From: an uncultured Bacilli bacterium
GTDB lineage: Bacteria; Bacillota_I; Bacilli_A; RFN20; CAG-631
DNA length: 36,372 nt
Direction of reading: 5' to 3'
Assembly: GCA_934215405.1 (NCBI GenBank)
Contig: CAKPZU010000008.1
Span: 1 to 36,372, forward strand
Made by a program: the position numbers and the translations under genes. Below the pieces are notes generated by a model that worked only from the letters and a program-made list of their open reading frames with translations, ran no database searches and was not told where the DNA came from. The stretch's first letter is position 1. Every line of letters starts with the position of its first letter. Positions 25,752 to 35,470 of this stretch are shown here, piece by piece.

Positions 25752-28614
25752 CTAAATCTCCTCCAGTTATATAATCATAAATATCCTGTCTAACAGGAAC
25801 ATCAAGTTTATATATAATATTTACTACATCATTACCTGATTTCATTTTTACTTCTTTAAATGATGTCGGATAAATATAGCCTAAAAAATAAAATTCTTTA
25901 GAGTTTTTATCATCTTTGTTTTTCCTTACAAACAAAAGAATCTTTGTATTATTTCTTTTCGAATCTTGAATATTTATTACATCTTTTGATTGTAATGTCC
26001 TTCCATTTTTTGATAGCCAATTTAAAGTGTCTCTTGACTCAAAAAAGTCTTCATATTTTATAGAATCTGAAATATCATCACTTTTTTCATAATTAATAAA
26101 TATAGGTAATGTGTTCGTTTCAGAATTATACTTATATCCACCAATATTAAGTGATACCTCTTGTGATGACCAATCAAGTAATCTGCACACATCATCATAT
26201 GTATATTTTTTATACAAATTAAAAAATTCTTTTTTATACATATCACCATAATCCCTATTGAATCTATATTTACCAAACTCTATAATTTCATTTATTGATT
26301 TTAAAAATAGGTTATGTTTCAATAGTAAGTCGAATTCGTCAGTAATAATCAAATTATTGTTATAAACTTTTGCCAAACAAACATCTTTAAAAGTCACTTT
26401 TGATGATGAAACAAAATAATTATTAGTAAATTGATTTATAAGATTTGTTAATGACATATTACTAATCACTGTGCTGTATTTATTTTCAATTTCATTTCTA
26501 AAAATATTTAAATCAACTTTTTTATATTTTATTAGTTCCTCTAATAGATTTAACTCAGTTGGGCGTTTTCCACTTGCATATAAAGAAATAAAGCGAAGGT
26601 ATAATAATTCTTTATTTGAAAAATGATATAAATCATGTTCATTTTTTTCTAAGAATGCTTCATATGAATTATATTTATTAATAATTAATAATGGATCTAT
26701 TTCGCCATTTTCATCAAAATCCATCAATTTTGGAACTCTCCCTAGTATATTTTTTAATGTAATATATGCTTGTTTAATAATTTTAATATCAGAGAAATTT
26801 GCCTTATCAATATTTTCAAAAATTCTTTTTTTAACAACTTCTTCAAAATGTACCGTTGAGGCTCCTTTAATAGTTTTATTACCTTCTTGAATAAATCTTC
26901 TTAAATTATCCTTGTTTCTAGAGTTATCACCAGACAAAGCCATCGGTATTAAAAAGTTTTGCTGATAATTTCCAACAAAGTCTAAGACAACAACGTATTC
27001 TTTATCTGTTGTTTTTCTAAGGCCACGGCCTAATTGTTGGACAAAAATAATTGCTGACTCTGTTGGACGAACCATCACAATTTGATTGATTTTAGGTATA
27101 TCAATTCCTTCATTAAATTTATCAACTGTAAAAATATATTCTAGTCCACCGAAATCAGACTCTAATGATTCAATATATTTTTCAATTTGCTCTTGTGTTG
27201 TTGAACCAGATATTGCAACTGTCTTATATCCTTTTTGATTAAATAAGTTTGATAATTCTTCAGCCTCATTAATTCTGCTAACAAATATTAATCCTCTTGG
27301 TTTATCTCCATAATATCCGTACTCTTTGATTTTTGAAATGATATGATTAACTCTATCTTCTGAAACTAAATATTTAAATTCAGCATTATCATCGAGCACT
27401 CTACCATCAATTGTAATATCTGTTACAGCATAATAATGAAATGGACAAATTAAATTTGCTTCCATTGCATCTTGAAGTCGAATATTGCACGCCAAGTTAT
27501 GATCAAATGCTTTATAAACATCAAAACCATCGCTTCTATCTGGAGTTGCTGTCATTCCAAGATAAAACTTAGGCTTAAAGTAATTAAAAACTTTTTGATA
27601 AGTTGGTGCTCCTATTTTATGAGCTTCATCGATCACAATATAATCGAATTCATCTCTTTTAAACTGCTTTAAACAATTCTCATTGCAAATGGTTTGAATA
27701 GTTGAAAAAATGTATTGTGAATCTTCTTTATTTGTACCACTATATAAAGAAGTTTTAATACCTGATATTATTCTTTCATATGCTTTTTTAGCATCTTTTG
27801 CTATTTGTAAACGATGAACTATAAATAAAAACTTGTTTGGTTTAAATGATTTAACATCAAGTGCTGACAATATAGTTTTTCCAGTACCAGTAGCAGAAAT
27901 AGCTAATGCCTTATTACCGCCGCTTTTTCTTATTGATTGCAATTTTTTTAAAGTCATTTCTTGCATTGCATTTGGTTTAAATATTTGTATATTATTTATT
28001 AAACCTGTTTTGGCAATTTTCTTTTGTAAATTATATAATTTTTCATAATCATCAATATATTCTTCTGTAACAGGCGTTGACAACGAATACATTTCATCGA
28101 ATTCATGCATGCACATTTTTGCATAATTGCCATCCAAAGTTGAATTTAATTTAACATTCCATTCTTTGTTTTGAAGTAAAGCCGATTGTGTTAGATTAGA
28201 TGAGCCAACAATTATTGTATATTCATTGCCATGTTTAAATATATAACCTTTTGAATGCATATTTCCTGCATCTTCTGTAATAATTCTTAAATCTATATTT
28301 TCATATTGATTTAATTTTCTTAAAGCCTTTGGCTCTGTAAAATTTTGATATTGAGATACAATTATTGTTCCTTTTATATTATTTACTTTTGCTTTGTTTA
28401 AGGAGTTAATTAATACTTGATATCCAGACATATTCAAAAAAGCAACACAAAACATGAATTCATCACATGTATCTAATTCTTTTTCTATATCAGTAAGTAC
28501 TTTTTCGCCTTCAGCTGGATTATTAGTTAGTATACGTGGGATATAATCGATATTTGCTTCAACAGATGAGTTAATAAAACCATTTCTTAAACCATTAATA
28601 ATATTGCTATCCAT
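25738..28614 (-). CDS. PLD-nuclease / SF2 helicase / DUF3427 protein
   Basis: This 958-residue protein begins with a phospholipase-D-type nuclease domain (about 25-180: MHSKGYIF with His120 and Lys122, then VGSSNLT with Asn140). The SF2 helicase core follows: motif I SATGTGKTILSA (about 235-246), motif II VIDEAHKIG, motif III GMTATPDR, motif V FNEGIDIP and motif VI QQLGRGLRKT. The C-terminal third (about 580-958) matches DUF3427. Such proteins translocate on DNA and probably nick or cut it; DUF3427 may recognise the substrate. The ribosome site is GGGGTGA. It is operonic with the overlapping NUDIX gene. A defence role is inferred from architecture and neighbours. Confidence 0.88.
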   Translation of the reverse strand: MDSNIINGLRNGFINSSVEANIDYIPRILTNNPAEGEKVLTDIEKELDTCDEFMFCVAFLNMSGYQVLINSLNKAKVNNIKGTIIVSQYQNFTEPKALRKLNQYENIDLRIITEDAGNMHSKGYIFKHGNEYTIIVGSSNLTQSALLQNKEWNVKLNSTLDGNYAKMCMHEFDEMYSLSTPVTEEYIDDYEKLYNLQKKIAKTGLINNIQIFKPNAMQEMTLKKLQSIRKSGGNKALAISATGTGKTILSALDVKSFKPNKFLFIVHRLQIAKDAKKAYERIISGIKTSLYSGTNKEDSQYIFSTIQTICNENCLKQFKRDEFDYIVIDEAHKIGAPTYQKVFNYFKPKFYLGMTATPDRSDGFDVYKAFDHNLACNIRLQDAMEANLICPFHYYAVTDITIDGRVLDDNAEFKYLVSEDRVNHIISKIKEYGYYGDKPRGLIFVSRINEAEELSNLFNQKGYKTVAISGSTTQEQIEKYIESLESDFGGLEYIFTVDKFNEGIDIPKINQIVMVRPTESAIIFVQQLGRGLRKTTDKEYVVVLDFVGNYQQNFLIPMALSGDNSRNKDNLRRFIQEGNKTIKGASTVHFEEVVKKRIFENIDKANFSDIKIIKQAYITLKNILGRVPKLMDFDENGEIDPLLIINKYNSYEAFLEKNEHDLYHFSNKELLYLRFISLYASGKRPTELNLLEELIKYKKVDLNIFRNEIENKYSTVISNMSLTNLINQFTNNYFVSSSKVTFKDVCLAKVYNNNLIITDEFDLLLKHNLFLKSINEIIEFGKYRFNRDYGDMYKKEFFNLYKKYTYDDVCRLLDWSSQEVSLNIGGYKYNSETNTLPIFINYEKSDDISDSIKYEDFFESRDTLNWLSKNGRTLQSKDVINIQDSKRNNTKILLFVRKNKDDKNSKEFYFLGYIYPTSFKEVKMKSGNDVVNIIYKLDVPVRQDIYDYITGGDLDETL

Positions 28615-28666
28615 TTTTTCACCCCATTAATACCATTTATTTTATCAAAATATTATTTTCAACAAA

Positions 28667-28675
28667 ATTATATCA
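28667..28675 (-). promoter_or_regulatory. Extended -10 promoter of the helicase-NUDIX operon
   Basis: Minus strand TG-A-TATAAT (28675-28667), about 53 bases before the ATG. No clear -35. Confidence 0.5.
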
Positions 28676-28801
28676 TATTTTCCATAAAAATGCTTTTTAT
28701 AAAGCAGTTATTGTATAAGATATTTTATTGGCTTATTTATAAAGTAACGAAATAATGTATTATCATCTTCAAATTATAATTTGTTTTTCAAATAATTAGT
28801 G

Positions 28802-30361
28802 TTATAACTTTTTTATATTTTTCAATTTAAATTTATAACCTAGATTTTTTATTTGTGTTGCAGCATATTTTATTGATACCTTGCTAAAAAACGGTATACG
28901 CGGACGTGAATCAGAATATTTGTTTATAATACCCAATACAATTGTATAATCAGAAACTTCAAATGTGTTATTAATAACATCATTTATTCCATTTTTTTGA
29001 AGTTTTTCTTTGAATTTCTTTCTAAATTTAGGATCTTTTAATAATGTACATGAAGTTGTTGCTTGATTAAATAAATGACTTAGATATGAAGAGCCACCAT
29101 TATTTTTAATATGTATCAATGTTTTTCCTACAGCAACATCACATGGTTCTATTTTATTTCCAGTACCACTACCATATGAAATATTATATTTATGAATAAG
29201 ATGTGAACCAGGCAAACTTTCAACTAAAGCATTATTATATTTATCTTCATCAACATTTTTTTGACAGTCTATAAAGTTAATATCAGACAATTCTAATCTT
29301 TTATAATCATCATTAATTTCTGCCGCAAAATCATTGTTTATTCTATACCAATTTCCGCCATTAATAGCGTATATTTCATTATTTGACAGTTCCAAACTAC
29401 CAACAATACACTTTACCGCATTCCATTTAGCAATATCATCATTTTCATTTGATTTAGCAATGATATTTTTAGATTTTATTTGTTCAAAACTTTCTATATG
29501 ACTGTTATTAAAGCTATCAATAAAAACATCATTTTCTATATCATTAGTCTCATAATCTCTGTTTTTTTGTCCAGAAATGTATATGTATCTCACTTTCTCC
29601 CAATCAATAACATCAGGTATAGCAAGCCAAACATTAGAAAAATTTCTATTATTAAACTCTTCTACAACTTTTTCATTTAAAATTTCTATTTTTTTACTAT
29701 CTCTTAATAATTTAATATTATCTAACCACTCAAAATTTTCTTTATATGTTGTCAAACTGTATTTTCCATAACAATACTTTAAAAATTTTTCTATGTTTGT
29801 TATGTCTTTATCAATAAATATATTAAATATATCACCACCAGTAATAATTGACTTGCCAAATTCTTCATCATCACTCTTTCCTGTAACATATTTAATTAAA
29901 TCTCTATCAATATCAAAACCAAACTCAGAAATATCACTTTCTTTTGGCATTTGTTCTTGGCTTTGTTTATAATTTTTACCGATATCAACTTTAGATATTT
30001 TTCTTAATTTATTTCTTGCAATTGTATTTAAAACAATCTTTAAACCAAATTGTTCTTCACAAACATCATCTTTTAACAACGTTTTTCCATATCCAAAAGT
30101 TACAGCAAATATCCTTGAAGTTTTATCATCAATTTTAATTCTTTTTATATATACTGCTCTGGCATTCGCTGTCATTAACTCATCATTTTCAAGTTGAAAA
30201 AAATTAGAAAGCCACTTTGGTGGTCTTGTAAATGATGCGCTATAATAAGCAACTGAATTATCATCATACTTATGCAGCACACGACTATCGTCTTCAATAA
30301 TATCATTGAATTCAACAATATCTTTTTTTATAAGATAAATAGAAATATTATTTTTAGCCAT
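28802..30361 (-). CDS. DUF6119 / TIGR04141 family sporadically distributed protein
   Basis: This 519-residue protein matches the family pattern: W-L-S-N-F-F near residue 50, ANARAVYIKRI, FAVTFGYGKTLL, EEQFGLKIVLNTIARNKLR in the N-terminal third and, near the C-terminus, KIEPCDV, LIHIKNNGGSSYLSHLFNQA and a run to YAATQIKNLGY. The family is patchily distributed and repeatedly seen near restriction or defence genes; no enzyme activity is established that I can name. The ribosome site is AGAGAGGA. It lies between two helicase genes but with gaps of 187 and 386 bp, so it is probably transcribed separately. Confidence 0.75.
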   Translation of the reverse strand: MAKNNISIYLIKKDIVEFNDIIEDDSRVLHKYDDNSVAYYSASFTRPPKWLSNFFQLENDELMTANARAVYIKRIKIDDKTSRIFAVTFGYGKTLLKDDVCEEQFGLKIVLNTIARNKLRKISKVDIGKNYKQSQEQMPKESDISEFGFDIDRDLIKYVTGKSDDEEFGKSIITGGDIFNIFIDKDITNIEKFLKYCYGKYSLTTYKENFEWLDNIKLLRDSKKIEILNEKVVEEFNNRNFSNVWLAIPDVIDWEKVRYIYISGQKNRDYETNDIENDVFIDSFNNSHIESFEQIKSKNIIAKSNENDDIAKWNAVKCIVGSLELSNNEIYAINGGNWYRINNDFAAEINDDYKRLELSDINFIDCQKNVDEDKYNNALVESLPGSHLIHKYNISYGSGTGNKIEPCDVAVGKTLIHIKNNGGSSYLSHLFNQATTSCTLLKDPKFRKKFKEKLQKNGINDVINNTFEVSDYTIVLGIINKYSDSRPRIPFFSKVSIKYAATQIKNLGYKFKLKNIKKL

Positions 30362-30747
30362 ATATAATCCTCTCTTTACTTAATTTTAATCTACATAATC
30401 AGATTTTTACTACCGTATAAATTGCAAATGTATTTATCTTAATTGTTTTTATTAAAGTTAAACACTCGTAAATTTGCATTAAATTTAGTACAAATTTGTA
30501 AATATATCAAAATCAATATTGCTTCCATTTAGTAGTGTGATCTATTTTCTATTTTTTCCATTTTGTGGTTTTTAATTGATACTGTAAATTTATATTTTTA
30601 TTGCCTTCTTTATCAATAAAACTCAATGATAGAATTGTATTATTTTATAATTCACTTCAATTATAATGTTTATTTAAATCATTACTATTAGTAAAAAAAT
30701 TTATTCTTTTTATCATAAACACACTTCTATTTCATTTACCTTAAGCT
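30362..30747. other. AT-rich intergenic gap in the defence region
   Basis: 386 bp with no convincing coding frame. One hairpin with 8-bp arms (TTATAATT / AATTATAA) lies at 30645-30666, between the SF1 helicase end and the DUF6119 start. No clear promoter could be assigned, although a DUF6119 promoter must lie here. Confidence 0.5.
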
Positions 30748-33456
30748 CTATTTACTTAATATGGAATTTAATGAATCAACAATTTTCATTTCTTCATTAG
30801 CACCATTTGTTTTTAATCTTATTAAAGGTAATTCAGCATCACTTAAACACTTATTTTTTATTAAATCATGTTGTGATTGCTTTTCACTTTGTTCATGATA
30901 AGAAATGCCATCCACTTCAATTGCTAATATTGGAGCTTTATCATACTTATTGTAAATAACAAAATCTAAATGAGTCCATGGATGCAAAAGATATTTTAAT
31001 TCATCATTGTTAAATTTTGATGTATCTATTTTAACAACTGATTTAAGATTAACATGTGCTGAATAAGATAATGATGAATATTCTTCTCTTTTAAAAATCT
31101 TTCTTATTAAATTTTCAATTATTTCTTCAGTTGCAATTTCATCTGTTTTAAGCGTTTCTTTTCTAATTGCCGAATAATCATCATATAAGATATCAAATAC
31201 TGAAGTTACATTACCATTTGTAGCATCTTCATTTGTTTCATAGCGAATATATTTAACTAAATCAGCTAGAATACCTTTGTTAGAATTAGCTATTTTATCA
31301 CTTGTAACTAAAATAAACTGTTCTTTTGCTCTTGTCAAAGCAACATTTATTAGTTGCTCATTATTAACAAATGATTTAATAATTTCATCATCTTTTATAA
31401 TATCTTCTGCAGAATTTGCTACTGTTGAAAAAATGATTATTTGTTGTTCCCTTCCTTGAAAAGTATGTATTGTACCAACTTCAACATATTCTGGTAAAAC
31501 ATTTCTTAATAATTCAGCTTGCCTTCTATAAGGTGTTATAACTCCAATAGTTTTATTACTTGGAAGAGTACTAATTAGTTTAACAATTTCATCTATTTCT
31601 CTTTGATTATATTGTCCAGATGAACCATCATCACTTTTTCTAGCATGATTCCCGGGAACAGTTTTTATTACTTTTATATGATTAATACCATCATCATTTT
31701 TCTTCAATTCTAATTGGTTATCATATATTCTTTTATTACTAAAGTCTATAATTTGCTTTGGACATCTATAATGCTCTTTAAGTAAAGTCTTTTTAACCTT
31801 ATTTTCAAGAAGCGTTTGTACAAACGAAAGAAAGCTTACACCACAATCTCTCATTTTTTGACTTATATTAAATTCTTTTGCAAGATCATACTCACTATTT
31901 AATAATTCTTCTGATACAACTGGTGGTAATTGCTTGTCATCACCAATAACTATTAATTTTTTACCTTTAGCTAAAGATGGTAAAATAGTTGTAATTGTGC
32001 TTTGGCTAGCTTCGTCTATTATAATATAATCAAATGAAAACCAACTAGGGACAGAAGATGGCAAACAATAAGTTGATGATAATATTACTGAATATCTTTT
32101 AATAAAACTAGGAAAGTTTTTCTTAAAATTATCTGCAGTGAAAACTTTTTCTTCTAAATTAGCCATTTTATCTTTTAAATATTTATTGAATTTATTTGTT
32201 GATAACTTAATTATTGCTTCAGAAATCCCTCTGCTTTTATAATCGCGAATTATTTCCTTACTATGTTCAATCATTTGATTTAGTAAATTAATTTTCTTTT
32301 TGATATACGTGAATTTTAAATTTTCAGTTAATTCTGGCATATCATTTTTAGTAAGCTTTAAATCGATTCCATACTTGATTTTTAGAATCAGGCGTTTAAT
32401 AAAACCTATTTGGTCTTTGCCATTACTTTCTAAATCAACAGCTAGTTTTAAAATTTCATTTGGCGCTATTGTATTTTTGATATTTATATATTTTATATCA
32501 CTATTCCATGAATATTTTTTAAATTGTTGTTCTAAATTTTCTTTTTCACATATTTCATTACTTAAGTTTGCTTCACAATCAAAAACTTCTTTTTCAAATT
32601 CTATTAGTTTATTTAAATCACCATTTATGGGCTTTATATCAAAATCTGGAATAGTATCTTGTGTATCAGAAAAGAAAGATGTTCTATTTTCATTATTGCC
32701 TAATCTTGCACATAAAAAGCCATAACCATATTCTTTCATCTTTTCATAAACATTATAAACTGCTTTATTATTATTGGATATAACAGCAACTGTTTTGCCA
32801 TTGATTAAAATATTTGCAATTAAATTAAGTATTGTTTGAGTTTTACCAGTTCCTGGTGGACCTTGTATAATAGAAATATTATTTTCTATTCCTTTTGTTA
32901 TTGCATTTATTTGACTATTATTATGTGAAAATGGATAAATAATTTGTTTTACTGCTTTACTATATAATCTTGTTTCTAATAAATCATACAAAACATTATC
33001 AGAAAGCCATAAATCTTTTATTTTTTCATACTGCCCTCCTAAAAAATCATTTTGTGTTTCTTTATCATATAATTTAGCTAATGAGCTATAATAACTATAT
33101 AATATTTGCTTACTTTTTTTATATATAACAAACTTATCTATGATGTCATCTGGTAATTTTTTTATTCCTTTTATATTATTAAAAAAGTAATAACTATTTT
33201 CATCTTTATAAAGATATGCTTCATCTACACAAAAAAATCTTCCCAACAAGAAAGGATCAATTTCTATTTTCTTAGCATTATAAAGAATAATAACATTTGA
33301 ATATGAGAAAAAATATTTTTCGCCATTTTTAAAAGTTATATTATAGCTATTATGATAATCATTGAAATAACGAATATCCTTTGTAACTTCTTTCCAACCG
33401 TTTTTATTATTACATATAAAAACCTTATCTTCTTTAAAATTAACTAAATACTCCAT
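30748..33456 (-). CDS. SF1 (UPF1/DNA2-like) helicase with C-terminal DUF2726 nuclease-like domain
   Basis: ATG at 33456 (MEYLVNFKED) is chosen over 33531 because GGAAGGG precedes it and a promoter -10 lies inside the longer frame; the product is 902 residues. SF1 motifs: Walker A GPPGTGKTQTILNL, motif II FDYIIIDEASQS, motif III VIGDDKQLPPV, motif IV EHYRCPKQI, motif V IHTFQGREQQIIIFS and motif VI NVALTRAKEQFILV. The Walker A to motif II region holds a helical insertion of about 200 residues. The C-terminus has HLDFVIYNK, ILAIEVDGISYHEQ, KNKCLSDAELPLIRL, the D...E-V-D pattern of DUF2726, a restriction-endonuclease-like fold. It probably unwinds and cleaves DNA or RNA. It lies in the defence cluster. 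Confidence 0.88.
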   Translation of the reverse strand: MEYLVNFKEDKVFICNNKNGWKEVTKDIRYFNDYHNSYNITFKNGEKYFFSYSNVIILYNAKKIEIDPFLLGRFFCVDEAYLYKDENSYYFFNNIKGIKKLPDDIIDKFVIYKKSKQILYSYYSSLAKLYDKETQNDFLGGQYEKIKDLWLSDNVLYDLLETRLYSKAVKQIIYPFSHNNSQINAITKGIENNISIIQGPPGTGKTQTILNLIANILINGKTVAVISNNNKAVYNVYEKMKEYGYGFLCARLGNNENRTSFFSDTQDTIPDFDIKPINGDLNKLIEFEKEVFDCEANLSNEICEKENLEQQFKKYSWNSDIKYINIKNTIAPNEILKLAVDLESNGKDQIGFIKRLILKIKYGIDLKLTKNDMPELTENLKFTYIKKKINLLNQMIEHSKEIIRDYKSRGISEAIIKLSTNKFNKYLKDKMANLEEKVFTADNFKKNFPSFIKRYSVILSSTYCLPSSVPSWFSFDYIIIDEASQSTITTILPSLAKGKKLIVIGDDKQLPPVVSEELLNSEYDLAKEFNISQKMRDCGVSFLSFVQTLLENKVKKTLLKEHYRCPKQIIDFSNKRIYDNQLELKKNDDGINHIKVIKTVPGNHARKSDDGSSGQYNQREIDEIVKLISTLPSNKTIGVITPYRRQAELLRNVLPEYVEVGTIHTFQGREQQIIIFSTVANSAEDIIKDDEIIKSFVNNEQLINVALTRAKEQFILVTSDKIANSNKGILADLVKYIRYETNEDATNGNVTSVFDILYDDYSAIRKETLKTDEIATEEIIENLIRKIFKREEYSSLSYSAHVNLKSVVKIDTSKFNNDELKYLLHPWTHLDFVIYNKYDKAPILAIEVDGISYHEQSEKQSQHDLIKNKCLSDAELPLIRLKTNGANEEMKIVDSLNSILSK

Positions 33457-33490
33457 TTTTGACCCTTCCATAAGTTCATTTTGTATTATT

Positions 33491-33499
33491 AGTATATCA
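33491..33499 (-). promoter_or_regulatory. Extended -10 promoter of the SF1 helicase gene
   Basis: Minus strand TG-A-TATACT (33499-33491), 34 bases before the chosen ATG. Confidence 0.5.
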
Positions 33500-33537
33500 T
33501 AATTTGACATATTTTGACTTAACCAAAACATACAAAA

Positions 33538-33564
33538 AATTGCCTATTTATTACATAGACAATT
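33538..33564 (-). terminator. Terminator of the flavodoxin-like reductase gene
   Basis: Minus-strand RNA AAUUGUCUAU / AUAGGCAAUU (10 bp, one U-G), 7-base loop, then a U-run. It separates this gene from the SF1 helicase promoter. Confidence 0.8.
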
Positions 33565-33590
33565 CCTTTTTATTCTAAATATTTTATTTC

Positions 33591-34133
33591 TTATATTTTT
33601 TCACCAAATTTATAAGCTTCTTTTAGTATTTTTTCACTGCTTTTAACTAAATTAGCTTCATCAAATCCACCAGCTTTTAAAATACCTTTTAAAGTAGCTT
33701 TAGGAAAGCAATCAACCCAACCTTGTAAGCCATTATAAGCCTTATCAAAGGTAGTTAAAGCATCTTCAGCAGCTGTTGCTATCATATAAATATCTTTAAA
33801 CTTATAATCAGCAGTATATAAAGGATTTAATCTATCAAGTAGTGTTTTCATTTGACCAGACATTTCATAATAATAAATTGGTGTTACAAAAACTATTACT
33901 TCAGCATTTTTAACCTTTTCCATAATAGAAGCAACATCATCATTTAAAACACATTTATTAGTTGCTTGACATGATAAGCATCCTATACAATAATTAATCT
34001 TTTTACCTTTTAAGGAAATATATTCAACATCATTTGAATTAGCTAAAGCTCCTCTTTCACATTCTTTAGCTAATATTTCAGAATTACTTCCACCTCTTAA
34101 GCTTGTTGAAATAATTAATATTTTTTTAGACAT
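33591..34133 (-). CDS. Flavodoxin-fold NAD(P)H-dependent FMN reductase
   Basis: This 180-residue protein has the FMN_red/flavodoxin_2 fold. The phosphate loop is STSLRGGSNSEIL (about 9-21). The CIGCLSCQATNKC cluster (about 49-61) is typical of iron-sulfur-flavoprotein-like or nitroreductase-like members, and VFVTPIYYYEMSGQMKTLLDR is a hallmark of the family. It probably reduces FMN, quinones or other small electron acceptors in the cytoplasm. The ribosome site is AAAGGGG. A palindrome upstream at 34179-34196 suggests control by a small redox or MarR/HxlR-type repressor. Confidence 0.88.
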   Translation of the reverse strand: MSKKILIISTSLRGGSNSEILAKECERGALANSNDVEYISLKGKKINYCIGCLSCQATNKCVLNDDVASIMEKVKNAEVIVFVTPIYYYEMSGQMKTLLDRLNPLYTADYKFKDIYMIATAAEDALTTFDKAYNGLQGWVDCFPKATLKGILKAGGFDEANLVKSSEKILKEAYKFGEKI

Positions 34134-34178
34134 ATCATTTTTCCCCTTTCCTTATTTTTATGCTCTTTAATAAATTTT

Positions 34179-34196
34179 TCTATTTTGTCAAATAGA
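34179..34196. promoter_or_regulatory. Palindrome overlapping a TTGACA box upstream of the reductase
   Basis: TCTATTT-TGTC-AAATAGA, 7-bp perfect arms. The minus-strand TTGACA inside it would be a perfect -35, but no good -10 follows at 17 bases, so the promoter assignment is weak. A second dyad, AGAGCT-N6-AGCTCT, lies at 34364-34381. Nothing else was seen in the 34134-34416 gap. Confidence 0.45.
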
Positions 34197-34416
34197 GTCT
34201 TTATGAACTACATTCTTAACAATATAGTTTTTTATTGTCACCCTTTAATTATTTAAGTGCTTTTCAACTATAAAATCTAGAATGAACATTTTCACCATGA
34301 ACTAATAATATCTTATTGTTATATTTCTAATATTATATAATTCACTTCCTTGTATATATTATAAGAGCTCGAATTAGCTCTAAGTCAATACATTAAAAAA
34401 TTTTTTTTATTTTTTC

Positions 34417-34445
34417 TGTAACCTTTTTCATTTTCATTTGTCTTA
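34417..34445 (+). promoter_or_regulatory. ECF-sigma-like promoter of the PepSY/sigma operon
   Basis: TGTAAC (34417-34422) followed by CTTTTTC, then GTCTTA (34440-34445) after 17 bases. The -35 AAC motif plus a T-rich spacer start and a -10 unlike TATAAT are features of ECF promoters. It probably serves autoregulation by the sigma factor encoded in the same operon. Confidence 0.6.
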
Positions 34446-34479
34446 TATATGAAAGGACATAAAGAAAGGAAAGAAAATT

Positions 34480-35469
34480 ATGAAGAAAAATTTATTTTAT
34501 GCAGTAGGACTTTTAGGAACATTATTAGTTACAGGATGTAATACACAAGCAAATGTAGCACAAACACAAGCAAAAGAAATAGCTTTAAGAAATGTTGGTT
34601 TACAAGAAAATAGTGATTTATTAATTACAGCGACAAAGGCTGATAATTATACAGATGAAAATCAAACATTTAAGGTAGAAATATTTGTTGATAATATTAA
34701 ATATGTTTATATAATTAATATAACAACATCATCAATTGAAAAAATAACTATTAATGATGTTAATGTTGATATTAACAGTCAACCATCTTCACCATATGAT
34801 AAAAACAATAATTCATATATTGGTATAGACAAAGCTCAAGAAATAGCATTTACTGACGCAAATTGTCAATTAGAGCAATTAAGTAAGCTTGAAACAGAAT
34901 TTGACTTTGATGATGGTAAATATCTATATGAGGTTGAATTTGAATATAACTTTACTAAATATGAATATGATATTGATGCTATCACTGGAAGCATTTATCA
35001 AAAGGATGTTAATGATATAACATATATTTTTAATGGAGCTAGCGTATTAGATGTAGACAAAATTAAAGAAATAGTGTTAAATAAAGTAAATATAGCTGAT
35101 GCTACATTTACACAAATAAAGGTTGATCGTGAAAAGCTAGCATTAGTCTATAAGGTTAAATTTGTAGCTGATAATGTCAAATACAGATTCGTAGTAAATG
35201 CTACAACTGGTGAAATTATTGAAATGAAAAAAGAAAATGATACTAAGCAAGATCAAACAAGCTTAATATCACTAGATGAAGCAAAAGAAATTGCTTTAAG
35301 CCATGCTTCATTAAAAGCAAGCGATGTAATATTTACAAAGTCAAAGCTTGATAAGGATGATGGTGTATATGTTTATGAAATAGAATTCAAATATAATAAA
35401 ATGGAATATGAATACAAAATTGATGCAAAAACTGGAAAGGTAATTGAAGTAGAAATAGAAGAAGATTAG
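34480..35469 (+). CDS. Lipoprotein with four PepSY-like repeats
   Basis: This 329-residue protein has a lipoprotein signal (MKKNLFYAVGLLGTLL..., lipobox V-T-G-C, lipid Cys20). Four PepSY-like repeats follow, each with an AKEIAL-type helix and a YEVEFEYN...YEYDIDAITGSI-type hairpin: starting near residues 32, 112, 190 and 261. PepSY domains are thought to inhibit or sense proteases at the cell surface. The ribosome site is AAGGA. It is first in an operon with an ECF sigma factor one base downstream and an anti-sigma factor, so it is a likely envelope-stress sensor or target. Confidence 0.88.
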   Translation: MKKNLFYAVGLLGTLLVTGCNTQANVAQTQAKEIALRNVGLQENSDLLITATKADNYTDENQTFKVEIFVDNIKYVYIINITTSSIEKITINDVNVDINSQPSSPYDKNNNSYIGIDKAQEIAFTDANCQLEQLSKLETEFDFDDGKYLYEVEFEYNFTKYEYDIDAITGSIYQKDVNDITYIFNGASVLDVDKIKEIVLNKVNIADATFTQIKVDREKLALVYKVKFVADNVKYRFVVNATTGEIIEMKKENDTKQDQTSLISLDEAKEIALSHASLKASDVIFTKSKLDKDDGVYVYEIEFKYNKMEYEYKIDAKTGKVIEVEIEED

Positions 35470-35470
35470 T

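Noticed and set aside
28615..30747. Restriction-modification system in the helicase region
   Set aside because: No methyltransferase motifs (DPPY/NPPY, SAM-binding FxGxG) were found in any frame here.
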